Assembly (NCBI RefSeq): GCF_002288525.1
Contig: NZ_CP023068.1
Coordinates: 806,001 to 870,000, forward strand
Direction of reading: 5' to 3'
Length of the DNA stretch: 64,000 bases
DNA from: Sinorhizobium sojae CCBAU 05684
GTDB lineage: Bacteria > Pseudomonadota > Alphaproteobacteria > Rhizobiales > Rhizobiaceae
Shown: piece after piece, positions 1 to 8,571 of the stretch
Layout: every line of letters begins with the position of its first letter
Position numbering within the stretch: the first letter of the stretch is position 1
Translations under genes and position numbers: made by a program
Notes under the pieces: generated by a model
The model's input: only the letters and a program-made list of their open reading frames with translations
What the model was told of the DNA's origin: nothing
The model's database searches: none

Positions 1-1
1 C

Positions 2-1219
2 GAGCCGAGGACACTCGAAGCGGCGCTTGTTACGATGAAGTATTCATATTTCCATTGGGCACTTCACCCTTGGGCCATCTATGCGGTGGTTGGCCTTGCC
101 ATCGCCTATTTCACCTTCCGCAAGGGGAAGCCGAACCTGATTTCCGCCGCCTTCACGCCGATTCTCGGTGAGGCCGCGAGCGGGCCGATCGGCAAGGCTA
201 TCGACGTGCTCGCCGTCATTGCAACACTGTTCGGGACTGCGACGTCGCTCGGCCTCGGCGCCCAGCAGATCAACAGCGGTATGAACTTCCTCTGGGGCAC
301 GGGCGTTTCCAACGCCATCGCCCTGACGATCATCGGCGTCATGACGGTGCTGTTCATACTCTCGGCAGTGTCTGGGGTGGGCAAAGGAATCCAGTTCCTT
401 TCCAACATGAACATGATCATCGCAATGCTCCTGCTGGCATTCCTGGTGTGCATCGGCCCAACGATCTTCATGTTCAACACGTTCACGGAGTCGCTAGGCT
501 TCTATCTGAGCGACCTCGTGTCCATGTCGTTGCGCACGGCCGCCTTCAGCGACGGCAAGTGGCTCGGCAGTTGGACCATTTTCTATTGGGCCTGGTGGAT
601 ATCCTGGGCGCCCTTCGTCGGCGTGTTCATCGCGCGGATCTCGCGCGGTCGCACGATCAAGGAGTTCGTGACCGGCGTGCTCCTGATCCCGAGCGGCGTC
701 ACCTTCATCTGGTTCACGATCATGGGCGGCACGGCACTTCATTCAGAACTTTTCGGCGCAGGTGGGATCGTCGAGGCCGTCACCAATGAGGGCGCGGCAG
801 TCTCGCTCTTCACCCTTCTGGCACAGTATCCATTTTCCTGGATAACGTCGTTGATGGCCATTTTCCTGGTCGCCATCTTCTTCATCTCGGGCGCCGATGC
901 GGGCGCGGTCGTGATGGGCATGCTGTCGTCACGCGGCGTACTGCAACCGAAACCTGGTATTGTGGTGCTTTGGGGCGTGCTTGCCGGTGCCTCGGCCGCC
1001 GTGCTTCTCGTTATGGGTGGGCTTCAGGGCCTCCAGACCGCCTCGATTATCGCGGCCGCACCGTTCCTGTTGGTGATGGTCGGGCTTTGCATTTCGCTAT
1101 GGCATTCCCTTCTCGACGAACTCGAAGAGGGAGGGGAGCGGCGGATTGCGACTGCGCCCGCGACGCCGGTCACGGAAACTGTCGAAGTTTCCGAACTGGC
1201 ACCTGAGGCAGTGTCGTGA
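2..1219 (+). CDS. BCCT family betaine/carnitine/choline transporter, 3' part
   Basis: Secondary transporter of the betaine-choline-carnitine family, which imports quaternary ammonium osmolytes across the inner membrane. The frame is open to the left edge, so the gene is cut by the window; the first internal Met is at 35. About 405 residues remain of a family usually 500-650 long. About nine hydrophobic segments are visible. The family's tryptophan-rich stretch is clear (FYWAWWISWAPFVGVFIARIS, followed by an RGRTIKEF-type loop). The C-terminal tail after the last membrane helix is short, hydrophilic and rich in Thr/Val/Pro. The family call is firm; the substrate cannot be read from the sequence. 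It is not obviously linked to the T3SS downstream. Confidence 0.9.
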   Translation, partial: EPRTLEAALVTMKYSYFHWALHPWAIYAVVGLAIAYFTFRKGKPNLISAAFTPILGEAASGPIGKAIDVLAVIATLFGTATSLGLGAQQINSGMNFLWGTGVSNAIALTIIGVMTVLFILSAVSGVGKGIQFLSNMNMIIAMLLLAFLVCIGPTIFMFNTFTESLGFYLSDLVSMSLRTAAFSDGKWLGSWTIFYWAWWISWAPFVGVFIARISRGRTIKEFVTGVLLIPSGVTFIWFTIMGGTALHSELFGAGGIVEAVTNEGAAVSLFTLLAQYPFSWITSLMAIFLVAIFFISGADAGAVVMGMLSSRGVLQPKPGIVVLWGVLAGASAAVLLVMGGLQGLQTASIIAAAPFLLVMVGLCISLWHSLLDELEEGGERRIATAPATPVTETVEVSELAPEAVS

Positions 1220-1662
1220 TCTGATCACGCTCAACTGCGCGGCTGGCCCCAGGACCTGCCGCGCGGATTTCCGACGCGCTGACTTTCCTATCGGGCCGCT
1301 GCAGCGCCTTACCTCGCTTGCCGCGTTCGAGGTGCCAATCAGGTCGGATGATAATTGGCAGACGGGTCTGAAGCCGGTGCTGCCCCGCAACGGCAACAAG
1401 GGATCAAACGCCATGGCCTGCCGGGCCGGGAAGGAGTCGAGAGCGTCCGACCGGACGGTTCCGAATCCCTGAATCCGGTCTGGAGCCTACACTCGACCGA
1501 TCGTGGGTGGCGGTCGAGGACGCGGCCTGATCATGGCCGCGCCCCTTGTCGGAGCATGGGCAGGTTCTTCCGGCTGGGCGCGCCCGCCTGCCTGTTCAAC
1601 GATGCAGCGGGCTTCCGAGCGGCGCCCGAGATCTTGTCCCTTGTGACGAAGGCCTCAATATT
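1220..1662. other. Intergenic region, no gene seen
   Basis: About 440 bases lie between the BCCT gene and the end of the minus-strand L,D-transpeptidase gene, so the two flanking genes converge here. Short open frames exist on both strands but none has a plausible start, ribosome site or recognisable protein. A GC-rich near-palindrome around 1519-1540 (arms CGCGGCC and GGCCGCG around TGATCAT) could form a hairpin, but no T-tract follows it. Confidence 0.5.
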
Positions 1663-2331
1663 TTAGAGGACAACCACTTTCGTCCCAATCTTCACCCTTT
1701 CATAGAGGTCGACGACGTCCTCATTCGTCATTCGGAAACAGCCCGACGATGAGGAGCGCCCGACGCTTGTGGGATCATTCGAACCATGAATGCGGTAGAG
1801 GGTGTTGCCTAAATAGAGGGCCCGCGCGCCGAGCGGATTGTCGAGCCCGCCCACCATATGAGCAGGCAAGTCCGGTCTTCGGGCGCGCATTTCGGACGAC
1901 GGACGCCAATCCGGCCACGGGCGCTTGGCAGTCACCATCTCGGTTCCGCGCCAGCCATAACCTTCTCGTCCGACGCCCACGCTGTAACGAATGGCCGTTC
2001 CTCCTGGCTCAATGTAGTAAAGAGCATATTGCGTCGTATCGATGATCACCGTGCCGGGAGCTTCCGCGGTCCTATAAGCCACCCGATGCCTTGGTAGAAA
2101 GGCGCTTGTCTCGCCGTAATGACGCTTTTCGCGGTATTGCCGCGGCGGGTAGGCGGGTGGCGACATCAGAAATTCGATATAGCCGTCGTCGATCCAGACC
2201 CGTTTGCTGTTCTTGTCCAGCAATGGCGGCGAAGGCTGCTCCGCGTATGCCAGGCCGGCTACCCCCAATGCAAGTGCCGTGATGAACAGCGGCTCTATGG
2301 CGCGCCTCGGCAGTCTTCTCAAATCGGACAA
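1663..2331 (-). CDS. L,D-transpeptidase (YkuD family), last gene of T3SS operon
   Basis: Predicted periplasmic YkuD-type L,D-transpeptidase, an enzyme class that forms 3-3 peptidoglycan crosslinks or attaches proteins to peptidoglycan. The 222-residue product has an N-terminal hydrophobic signal segment (about residues 12-30, ending LAYA). The YkuD catalytic signature sits near the C-terminus: His182 in IHGSND, then SSSGCFRM with Cys198 and Arg200. The frame opens with TTG at 2331, with GGAGAGC seven bases upstream. The stop of sctU is only 28 bases upstream on the same strand, so it probably belongs to the T3SS operon. A role in fitting the apparatus through the cell wall is inferred; it could be a general wall enzyme that happens to sit here. 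Confidence 0.85.
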   Translation of the reverse strand: MSDLRRLPRRAIEPLFITALALGVAGLAYAEQPSPPLLDKNSKRVWIDDGYIEFLMSPPAYPPRQYREKRHYGETSAFLPRHRVAYRTAEAPGTVIIDTTQYALYYIEPGGTAIRYSVGVGREGYGWRGTEMVTAKRPWPDWRPSSEMRARRPDLPAHMVGGLDNPLGARALYLGNTLYRIHGSNDPTSVGRSSSSGCFRMTNEDVVDLYERVKIGTKVVVL

Positions 2332-2359
2332 ATGAAGCTCTCCATCGACGTTGAAACGG

Positions 2360-3397
2360 TCAAATCAAACCATTGGCTACCAGGGCATTTGCTACCTGCT
2401 GAAAAAGCCGGTCTGGAACCGGTGCCCCGATGGGCGTCATTTCGAGTTCGGCGGCGAGTACCGCATCGACCATCAACGGAATTCCTTTCTCCCTCGCCTG
2501 ATCTCGCATGGCTGACCCGGCGGCGCCGGCGGCACGGCAGACGATGAGTGGAACAGGTGTTTCGCCGCGGACATACCGGACACCGACCGCTCCCGATTGG
2601 GCGTCGCCGATCAGCAGCACGGCATTGGAAAGACCGGTCTTGCTCATGCCGATCAGGCCCGCGAGTTTGCGGCGCTCCTGCCTTACGAGCGGATCGCCTT
2701 CCGTATCCTTGTGCTCGCGTTTGCTCTCGGACTTCGTCATGCGCATCTCGCGCATGAATAACCAGCGTTGCAGAAAGACATCGAAGGTGCCCATGACGAT
2801 GAAGGCGGCGATTGCGATAAAGGCCGTGGTCTTGAGCATGGAGAGGGAGAGTGCATGCAGGCACATGAAGCCGCATGTAGGCGCCTGGAACAAGGCCTTC
2901 AGCCCCGCATAGAAGACCGCGGAAAAGGCAATCGAAAGAGCCAGGATCTTGAACAGCGCCTTGCCGAATTCGACGACGCTTTTCAGCGACGTCAGGCGCT
3001 TCAGGCCTGTCGCCGGATTGATGCGGTTGAAATCCGGTTCGACCGGTTTCGCCGAGAACACAAAGCCTCTCGTGATCGCGACATTGGTCGCGAGGATCGC
3101 GACGATGGTTATTCCGAGGATGGGCAGCACTGTTGTCCAGAGCACATCGGCCGCGACCGTGCTCAGCCGGTACCAGACATCCGCGAACGGGCGCTCGTAG
3201 ATATGCGACGCCTCGTTCAGCAGGATATCGATCTTCAGCTGCAGACGCGGAGCGACATAGAAGAGATATAGCGTGCAGAAGAGGACGACGATGCCGGAGA
3301 CCATGTCGGGACTGTGAAGCACCTGCCCTTTCTTGCGGGCATCCCGGATCTTCTTCTCGGAGGCCGGAAGGGATTTCTCTTCGCTCGTCTCGCTCAT
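2360..3397 (-). CDS. sctU: SctU (YscU/RhcU/FlhB family) export-gate switch protein without NPTH
   Basis: Inner-membrane export-gate protein that controls substrate switching in type III secretion. The 345-residue protein has the family's charged N-terminus (SEKKIRDARKKGQVLHSPDM), four membrane segments before about residue 215, and a cytoplasmic domain. The conserved ETPVPLIVCRAAG and IRxxAxxxxIP-type region is present. The self-cleaving NPTH motif that normally precedes it is absent: the aligned position, residues 264-267 (bases 2597-2608), reads Gly-Asp-Ala-Gln. I read this region base by base and see no frameshift. Its ATG overlaps the tadD-like stop by 4 bases. It lies apart from sctRST, which are on the opposite strand. 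Confidence 0.92.
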   Translation of the reverse strand: MSETSEEKSLPASEKKIRDARKKGQVLHSPDMVSGIVVLFCTLYLFYVAPRLQLKIDILLNEASHIYERPFADVWYRLSTVAADVLWTTVLPILGITIVAILATNVAITRGFVFSAKPVEPDFNRINPATGLKRLTSLKSVVEFGKALFKILALSIAFSAVFYAGLKALFQAPTCGFMCLHALSLSMLKTTAFIAIAAFIVMGTFDVFLQRWLFMREMRMTKSESKREHKDTEGDPLVRQERRKLAGLIGMSKTGLSNAVLLIGDAQSGAVGVRYVRGETPVPLIVCRAAGAAGSAMRDQAREKGIPLMVDAVLAAELEMTPIGAPVPDRLFQQVANALVANGLI

Positions 3398-4248
3398 GTA
3401 ACGCGGTCATCCTTGAGCGAGGACAAGAGCCCTATCTCCTGGGCGCGCTTGGCCGGATCCGATATGGATCGCAATTTCGAAGCCTTCGCCAGAACCTGGC
3501 TCTTCTCCTTGGCCGACATTTCGGGCACGTCGAAGGCACGCGCCTTCTCGCTTTCGCCGGCCATTGCGAGCACGACCAGATAATTGACGAAGTGGCGCCT
3601 TTGCGCGAGCGGTGATCCGACGACGTTGCTCATATGTGTCGCCGCTTGAGCCAGATCGTTTGAGAGTGCTTCGGCAAGTGCGAGATTGGTGGCGGTGTCC
3701 AGATTGGCAGGTTGCAGCGACAGGGCTTTCGAGAAGGCTTCTTTCGCCGCAGCGCCGTCGCCGCTGAAGACGAGGGCGGTGCCCAACCGGTTATAGGCGA
3801 CGACGGAGTTCAGCGCCTGTGCGGCCGGGGCCAGAGTCCGCGCGGCAGACTGAGCTTCGCCCTTGCGCAATTGCGCGGTACCGAGTCCGAGCAGCGCCTC
3901 AGCGTCCTGTGGATTGATCTGCAGGGCCGTGCGGAAAGCCTCTTCCGCACCTTCCAGATCGCCAGCCTTCAGGCGCGCATTGCCGATGCGGACGCGAAGG
4001 GCAACGTCGCTCGGCGCGTTTTCAGCGGCGCGCTCGTACAGCGCGATCGCCGTCGCACTTTCCCCTCGGGCTTCGATACTCTCCGCAATGCTGAGCAGCT
4101 TCTTCTGCTCGCTCGTCGGTTTATCCTTCTCTTTCTCGGCAGACGTCGTCGTGCATGAGGCGAGTGCGAGCGATGCAAGAAGAGCGGCCATGATCGTCCT
4201 GTTGCCAGCCACATGCCAACGCAATTTCCGAAACGAAGGTACCGTCAT
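3394..4248 (-). CDS. TadD-like TPR lipoprotein
   Basis: Predicted outer-membrane lipoprotein with tetratricopeptide repeats. A signal peptide ends in a lipobox (LALASC, Cys about residue 32). It is followed by a charged linker and at least three TPR units (about residues 55-210), for example AEEAFRTALQINPQDAEALL. This is the layout of TadD, the pilotin-like lipoprotein of Tad/Flp pili. It lies directly downstream of CpaD-like and CpaC-like genes, overlaps both neighbours by 4 bases, and is followed by sctU. It probably helps target or assemble the secretin. A generic TPR lipoprotein is the alternative, but the three-gene context favours a Tad origin. Confidence 0.75.
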   Translation of the reverse strand: MTVPSFRKLRWHVAGNRTIMAALLASLALASCTTTSAEKEKDKPTSEQKKLLSIAESIEARGESATAIALYERAAENAPSDVALRVRIGNARLKAGDLEGAEEAFRTALQINPQDAEALLGLGTAQLRKGEAQSAARTLAPAAQALNSVVAYNRLGTALVFSGDGAAAKEAFSKALSLQPANLDTATNLALAEALSNDLAQAATHMSNVVGSPLAQRRHFVNYLVVLAMAGESEKARAFDVPEMSAKEKSQVLAKASKLRSISDPAKRAQEIGLLSSLKDDRVT

Positions 4249-4688
4249 TCGTCACCCGTATTGTTTGTCGAGGCGCGACGCCTGCGGCCCTCCTCGCTAT
4301 ATCCGTCGAGATAGTTCTTCGCGGCGCGTGCCACCGGAGCGGCCATCGCCGGGCCCATCTCGCGGCCCCGAATGAGTTGTCGCTGGTCCTGCACCATGAA
4401 CTGCAGATTGAGGTTGTTGGCGCAGCCGGGAGGCAGATAGAGTGGCTGGTCGGCCGTGTCGGGGGTGATGCACGCGTCGGGCACCAGCACATGGCTCTCC
4501 AACTCATCATAGCCCTTGCGCACGATGCCTGCCTTCGTCGGTGCTCCGCGCATCGAAATATAGCGGTAGTTGGGAGAATAGGGCTGTGGATGTGAGCCAG
4601 TGCAGGCGTTCGCGCTGAGCGATAGGGCGATTACCAGCAATAGACGGACGATCGCCGCTCGGTTCCCTCCTATACGATCATTCCACAT
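4245..4688 (-). CDS. CpaD/RcpB-like lipoprotein, short form
   Basis: Small predicted lipoprotein (147 residues; signal peptide ending SANAC). Its second half carries the CpaD hallmark, a GCANNLNLQFMV segment followed by a loop ending LIRGREMGP. This matches the family pattern GCAxxxNLxxMVxxPxDLxRGR. CpaD proteins of Tad pili are usually above 200 residues and bind peptidoglycan or help the secretin; here much of the N-terminal half is missing. The gene overlaps the end of the secretin gene by 11 bases and the start of the tadD-like gene by 4. The family call is from motif recognition, and the reduced length suggests adaptation to the T3SS. Confidence 0.72.
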   Translation of the reverse strand: MWNDRIGGNRAAIVRLLLVIALSLSANACTGSHPQPYSPNYRYISMRGAPTKAGIVRKGYDELESHVLVPDACITPDTADQPLYLPPGCANNLNLQFMVQDQRQLIRGREMGPAMAAPVARAAKNYLDGYSEEGRRRRASTNNTGDE

Positions 4689-6063
4689 AGAAGCCGTATC
4701 CTTTGTTGATGACGGGCCTGGTTTTTGTGGGCGGCGAGGTAATGGCGCCGGAGGGGCCGTCCAGCGGCGTTTTCATCTTTCGCTCGGAGATTGGTGAGAC
4801 CAGATACGGCGTGATGAGGATAACCAGTTCCGTCTCGTTGCGCTGGAAACGCTTGGACTTGAACAGTTCGCCGAGGATTGGGACGTCGCCGACGACAGGG
4901 GTTTTGTTCAGCGTCTGCGATTCCTGCCGCTGGAACAGACCGGCAATCGCGAAGGTCTGGCCGCTGCCGACCTCGACCGTCGTGTCCGCGCGGCGGATTC
5001 GCAAGGACGGCACCACCAGCCCGCCGATCGAAACCACACTGTCCTGGGAAACGCTGCTGACCTCCGGGCGAACCTGGAGTGCGATCCGGTTGTTCGGCAG
5101 CAGCGTCGGCGTGAACTGGAGAGAGACGCCGAACTGCTTGTACTCTATCCCGATCTGGTCGTCCCCGACTGGCACCGGCACCGGAATTTCACCGCCGGCG
5201 AGGAAGCTGGCGGTCTGGCCGGTGACCGCCGTGATGTTCGGCTCCGCCAGAATTGTCAGGATGCCGTTCGCCTGGAGCGCGTCGAGCAGAACGTTGACGT
5301 TCACATGATCGCCCCTGGCGCCGATCGCAATGCCGGTGTCGTCCTCGTTGCTGGCGCCGCCGGTCCGGACGATGCCGAAGGAGAACGATCCGCTGTTGAC
5401 GAAGACACTCCAATCGATGCCGAAGCGCGTCAACTCGTTGCGGGCGACTTCCGCAAAGCGGACGCGAATATTGACCTGATTGGTCCCGGCGATCGTCGTG
5501 TTGTTGAGCGCAGGCTTGTCCGGGGTAGAGTAGCTCTCGAGGACATTTTCCATGTCCATCGCTTCGCCGACATTTCGGGTTTGCCCCGTGCCGACATATT
5601 GACCGCCGAATAGGCTTATATCGACCTTGGTCGTCGGCTGCAGCGCGAGTGCAGATTGCTCCGCAGCGCGCGGATTTCCGCTGACGCGGACCTGCACGGT
5701 GCCGCGGGTGCTTTGGTCGGCGCTAAGCGCGATCAGATTGGTGTCGCCGATCTTCGTTGCATAGATATAGACCACACCCGGCGAGACGACGCGCACATCG
5801 GCGATTGCAGTATCGGCGAGGAAGACCGACTCGACCGGTTCGTCAAAGCGGAGGATTTGTCCCTCCCCAACGGTGAGTTCTAGCACCTGACCATTGATGG
5901 CGTCGACCTTCACCTGCGCGTTCGCCGGCGGCACGAGAGAGCCGGTCGAAAGCATCAATATCAGGATGAGTGAAATTAGCTTCCCGGGGGCAATCACGCG
6001 AAGACTTCGCAAGCTTAGCATTCCATGTCCTATTCGTTCCCTCGCTGCGCGCAGCCAACTCAA
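4678..6063 (-). CDS. sctC: SctC (RhcC2) secretin of CpaC/RcpA (Tad pilus) type
   Basis: Outer-membrane secretin forming the export pore. A signal peptide ends near PPANA. An N-terminal domain typical of CpaC/RcpA follows (about residues 50-125: VLELTVGEGQILRF, then VYIYATKIGDTNLIAL), and then the secretin core (about 190-430) with NQVNIRVRFAEVARNEL, LAEPNITAVTGQTASFLAGG, VEVGSGQTFAIAGLFQ and PVVGDVPILGELF. This is the Tad-pilus architecture; a T3SS secretin would have N0/N1 domains, which are encoded separately here at 10519-11172. The frame opens with TTG at 6063 behind AGGAG. An ATG at 6021, also with a GGA site, would give a more usual signal peptide. sctV ends 28 bases upstream. Confidence 0.88.
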   Translation of the reverse strand: MSWLRAARERIGHGMLSLRSLRVIAPGKLISLILILMLSTGSLVPPANAQVKVDAINGQVLELTVGEGQILRFDEPVESVFLADTAIADVRVVSPGVVYIYATKIGDTNLIALSADQSTRGTVQVRVSGNPRAAEQSALALQPTTKVDISLFGGQYVGTGQTRNVGEAMDMENVLESYSTPDKPALNNTTIAGTNQVNIRVRFAEVARNELTRFGIDWSVFVNSGSFSFGIVRTGGASNEDDTGIAIGARGDHVNVNVLLDALQANGILTILAEPNITAVTGQTASFLAGGEIPVPVPVGDDQIGIEYKQFGVSLQFTPTLLPNNRIALQVRPEVSSVSQDSVVSIGGLVVPSLRIRRADTTVEVGSGQTFAIAGLFQRQESQTLNKTPVVGDVPILGELFKSKRFQRNETELVILITPYLVSPISERKMKTPLDGPSGAITSPPTKTRPVINKGYGFYVE

Positions 6064-6091
6064 CTGTGTCTCCTGACGGTCCCCTGTGGAG

Positions 6092-8239
6092 TCATGCGCT
6101 CGTGCCTGCGAGGTCCCCCGCTCCGGTCACCGGGAGCGCGATATAGCCAAGGCACTGGATGCTGAATTCCGAGGAGATTTCCTGGTAGGAAAGGACCGCC
6201 ACGTTTACATCGTGGCGTGCCAGAAGGCTTCGGACGTGCCGCCGAATGTCGATCGATGTCAGAATGGCGATGCGAACAGGGGTATCCGCGTTTTCCTGCC
6301 GCTTTTTTAGTGCCTCAAGGATCGGCGCCGCAAGCCGCTCCGGAACGCCACCAGCCGGCCCGGCATTCTTCTCGACCGCCGCTCTCAGTTCGTCCTCCAG
6401 GGGCCGCGTCAAGAGATAGGCGGATATGATCCTGTTGTTATCGGCGAGACGGAAGCAGATTTGCCGTCCGAGGCTTACCCGCACGCTGTCGGTCAGGGCC
6501 AGCGCTCCCTGTATTTGCGCGCCGCGCTCGGCAACGGTCCGGAGAATGATACGCATATTGGTGATCGGAACATCCTCTTCGATCAACCTGCGCAGGACAT
6601 CGGCAAGCTTCTGCGCTGAAACCGCCTCCAGAACCTCGCGGATCAAATCGCCATGGGACTCTTCCAATCGGCCGAGCATGGCACGCACCTCCTGTGCGTC
6701 GATGAACTCCGGCGCATAGCGGCGCAGCACGCGTTCGAGGAGCGTGACGACGACATCGACCGTTTCGCAGTGGCCGACGCCGGCAGCAGCCAAAGCCGTC
6801 GCATGGGTTTTCTCGACCCAGACGAGCCTCAGCCCCAAAAGGTCCGGTTGCGTGATATAGGAGATCGCCATGATGTCGAGATCAACCGTTTCGTCCCAAA
6901 CCATGACATGATCGAGCGGCAGCCCGGTATCGAGGACCGGAACGCCCTCGAAAGCGATGCGAAGCCCGGTGCGGTCCTGCCGAGGGTCTGTGAGCAGGCC
7001 GATCGCCGGAACACGAAGGCCGAGGTCGTCGAGGATCGCCGCCGCGGACGCCTCGGTCCGTTCGGCGAACAACGCAGGCGGAAGTACTCGGGCAAGTTCC
7101 TCTCCAAGCGAGACGGTCATCCTGTGCGCCACTCCGTCGAGCCTTTCGGAATTCACCGGTAGAGTTCCTGCGATATGTCCGGCGACGGGGCGGCCGGAGG
7201 ATACCGGCCGGGGCGCATCGCGCGGTATCGATGCTGGCACTGCTGTATCCTCGTCGTCGCCTCGCCGGCGCGCGACGTATGCGAGGAGACCGGCCGCGGC
7301 GGCGAGAGACCAGAAGACGAGCAACGGAAAACCCGGAATCAGGCCGAATCCGACGAGGATGGCCGCCGCCAGAGCCAGTGCGCGATCGCTCGCACCGAGT
7401 TGACCGAGGATTTCCGAGCTCAAGTCCTGTGGGCGGCGACCGGACGGTACGCGCGTGACCACGGCGCCGGCGGCCACTGCCATCATCAATGCCGGTATCT
7501 GCGTTATCAGGCCGTCGCCGACGGTCAGCAGTGAATAGGTGTGCGCCGCTTCCCCGGCGGTCAGCCCGCGTTGCAAAGATCCGATCAACAGGCCTGCGAT
7601 CAGGTTGATCGCGATGATGATCAAGCCTGCGACCGCATCTCCTTTGACGAACTTCATGGCGCCGTCCATGGCGCCGTAGAATTGACTCTCACGCTCGAGC
7701 TCATCGCGCTTTTGGCGGGCTTCCTGCTGGTCGATCTCGCCGCTGCGAGCTTCGTTGTCGATGCTCATCTGTTTGCCCGGCATGGCGTCGAGGGCAAAGC
7801 GCGCTCCAACCTCGGCGACGCGCTCGGCGCCCTTGGTGATCACCACGAACTGAGCGACGGTGATGATCAGGAAGACGATGAGACCGACGAGCACGTCACC
7901 GCCCACCACGAAGTCTCCAAAGGCTGAGACGATCTGACCCGCGTCGGCCTGGGTCAGGATAAGACGCGTTGTGGTGATCGAAAGGGAAAGCCGAAAAAGT
8001 GTCCCTATCAGAATGATCGATGGTAGCGACGAGAACTGCACGGGACGCGACACATAGAATGCGCCGATGAGGATCAACAGGCTGTAGAAGAAGTTGAAGC
8101 CGATCAGCGCATCTACCAGATAGGTCGGCATCGGGATGATCATCATCGTGATCGCGAGCATTACCAGTGCCGCAACCACGATGTCCGACCGTCGAGCGGC
8201 CGCTCTTGCGAAGTGATTGACAGCGGCGATCGCGCTCAT
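6092..8239 (-). CDS. sctV: SctV (YscV/RhcV/FlhA family) major export-gate protein
   Basis: Large export-apparatus protein of the T3SS inner membrane. It forms the nonameric ring that docks substrates and chaperones. The 715-residue product has about eight membrane segments in the first 330 residues, including the FHIPEP-family signature region (GGDVLVGLIVFLIITVAQF, ITKGAERVAEVGARFALD, MPGKQMSID). A cytoplasmic domain of about 370 residues follows. Length is normal for the family. Its ATG at 8239 overlaps the stop of sctY by 4 bases. The gene order sctX-sctY-sctV matches the yscX-yscY-yscV order of Yersinia. FlhA is excluded by the surrounding injectisome-only genes. Confidence 0.95.
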   Translation of the reverse strand: MSAIAAVNHFARAAARRSDIVVAALVMLAITMMIIPMPTYLVDALIGFNFFYSLLILIGAFYVSRPVQFSSLPSIILIGTLFRLSLSITTTRLILTQADAGQIVSAFGDFVVGGDVLVGLIVFLIITVAQFVVITKGAERVAEVGARFALDAMPGKQMSIDNEARSGEIDQQEARQKRDELERESQFYGAMDGAMKFVKGDAVAGLIIIAINLIAGLLIGSLQRGLTAGEAAHTYSLLTVGDGLITQIPALMMAVAAGAVVTRVPSGRRPQDLSSEILGQLGASDRALALAAAILVGFGLIPGFPLLVFWSLAAAAGLLAYVARRRGDDEDTAVPASIPRDAPRPVSSGRPVAGHIAGTLPVNSERLDGVAHRMTVSLGEELARVLPPALFAERTEASAAAILDDLGLRVPAIGLLTDPRQDRTGLRIAFEGVPVLDTGLPLDHVMVWDETVDLDIMAISYITQPDLLGLRLVWVEKTHATALAAAGVGHCETVDVVVTLLERVLRRYAPEFIDAQEVRAMLGRLEESHGDLIREVLEAVSAQKLADVLRRLIEEDVPITNMRIILRTVAERGAQIQGALALTDSVRVSLGRQICFRLADNNRIISAYLLTRPLEDELRAAVEKNAGPAGGVPERLAAPILEALKKRQENADTPVRIAILTSIDIRRHVRSLLARHDVNVAVLSYQEISSEFSIQCLGYIALPVTGAGDLAGTSA

Positions 8240-8571
8240 GTCGTCACCCTGGCCTGGAGATGGTCCCTGAAAGCAGCACGCGCTTCATCTTCCCGTCCTC
8301 GCAGCCAATGTGCCTTGCTTCTCAAGCGCAAAAGATCGGGATCGGCCTCACCGGAAATTTCGTCGATGCGATCGATGGCAGCGATCGCGCGCGTCGGCGC
8401 GTCCGTAGCAATGAATGCTTCGGCCAAGGAGTGTAGTATCGAGACATCTCCCGGGGCCATTCTCGCCGCAAGCAGCAGGAAGACGAGGCCGCGCTCATGG
8501 TGTCCGCCCTGACAGTAGAGCGAACCCAGCGCATGAAGAAACTCGACACTGTCGGCACGTTGCTGCGTCAA
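8236..8571 (-). CDS. sctY: SctY-like TPR type III secretion chaperone
   Basis: A 111-residue acidic protein built of about three TPR-like helix pairs (for example ALGSLYCQGGHHERGLVFLLLAA and EDEARAAFRDHL). YscY of Yersinia is a TPR chaperone of similar size that binds YscX and SctV, and its gene sits just upstream of yscV as here. Rhizobial T3SS clusters also carry a small TPR gene (y4yS) next to rhcV. No ATG lies near the start; TTG at 8571 overlaps the sctX stop, giving translational coupling. The assignment rests on TPR content, size and order, not on clear sequence identity. Confidence 0.65.
   Translation of the reverse strand: MTQQRADSVEFLHALGSLYCQGGHHERGLVFLLLAARMAPGDVSILHSLAEAFIATDAPTRAIAAIDRIDEISGEADPDLLRLRSKAHWLRGREDEARAAFRDHLQARVTT

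Noticed and set aside
2-1219. BCCT gene as a truncated pseudogene
   Set aside because: The frame is open to the left edge and codes for family sequence before the first Met, so it is cut by the window and not by mutation.
2319-3410. 363-codon minus-strand frame over sctU
   Set aside because: It lies in another frame of the same strand and reads as Arg/Ala-rich nonsense, while the overlapping sctU frame has full family motifs.
3394-6063. A Tad pilus locus rather than T3SS parts
   Set aside because: No TadA ATPase, TadB/TadC platform, prepilin or prepilin peptidase is present, and the genes are embedded in a T3SS operon.
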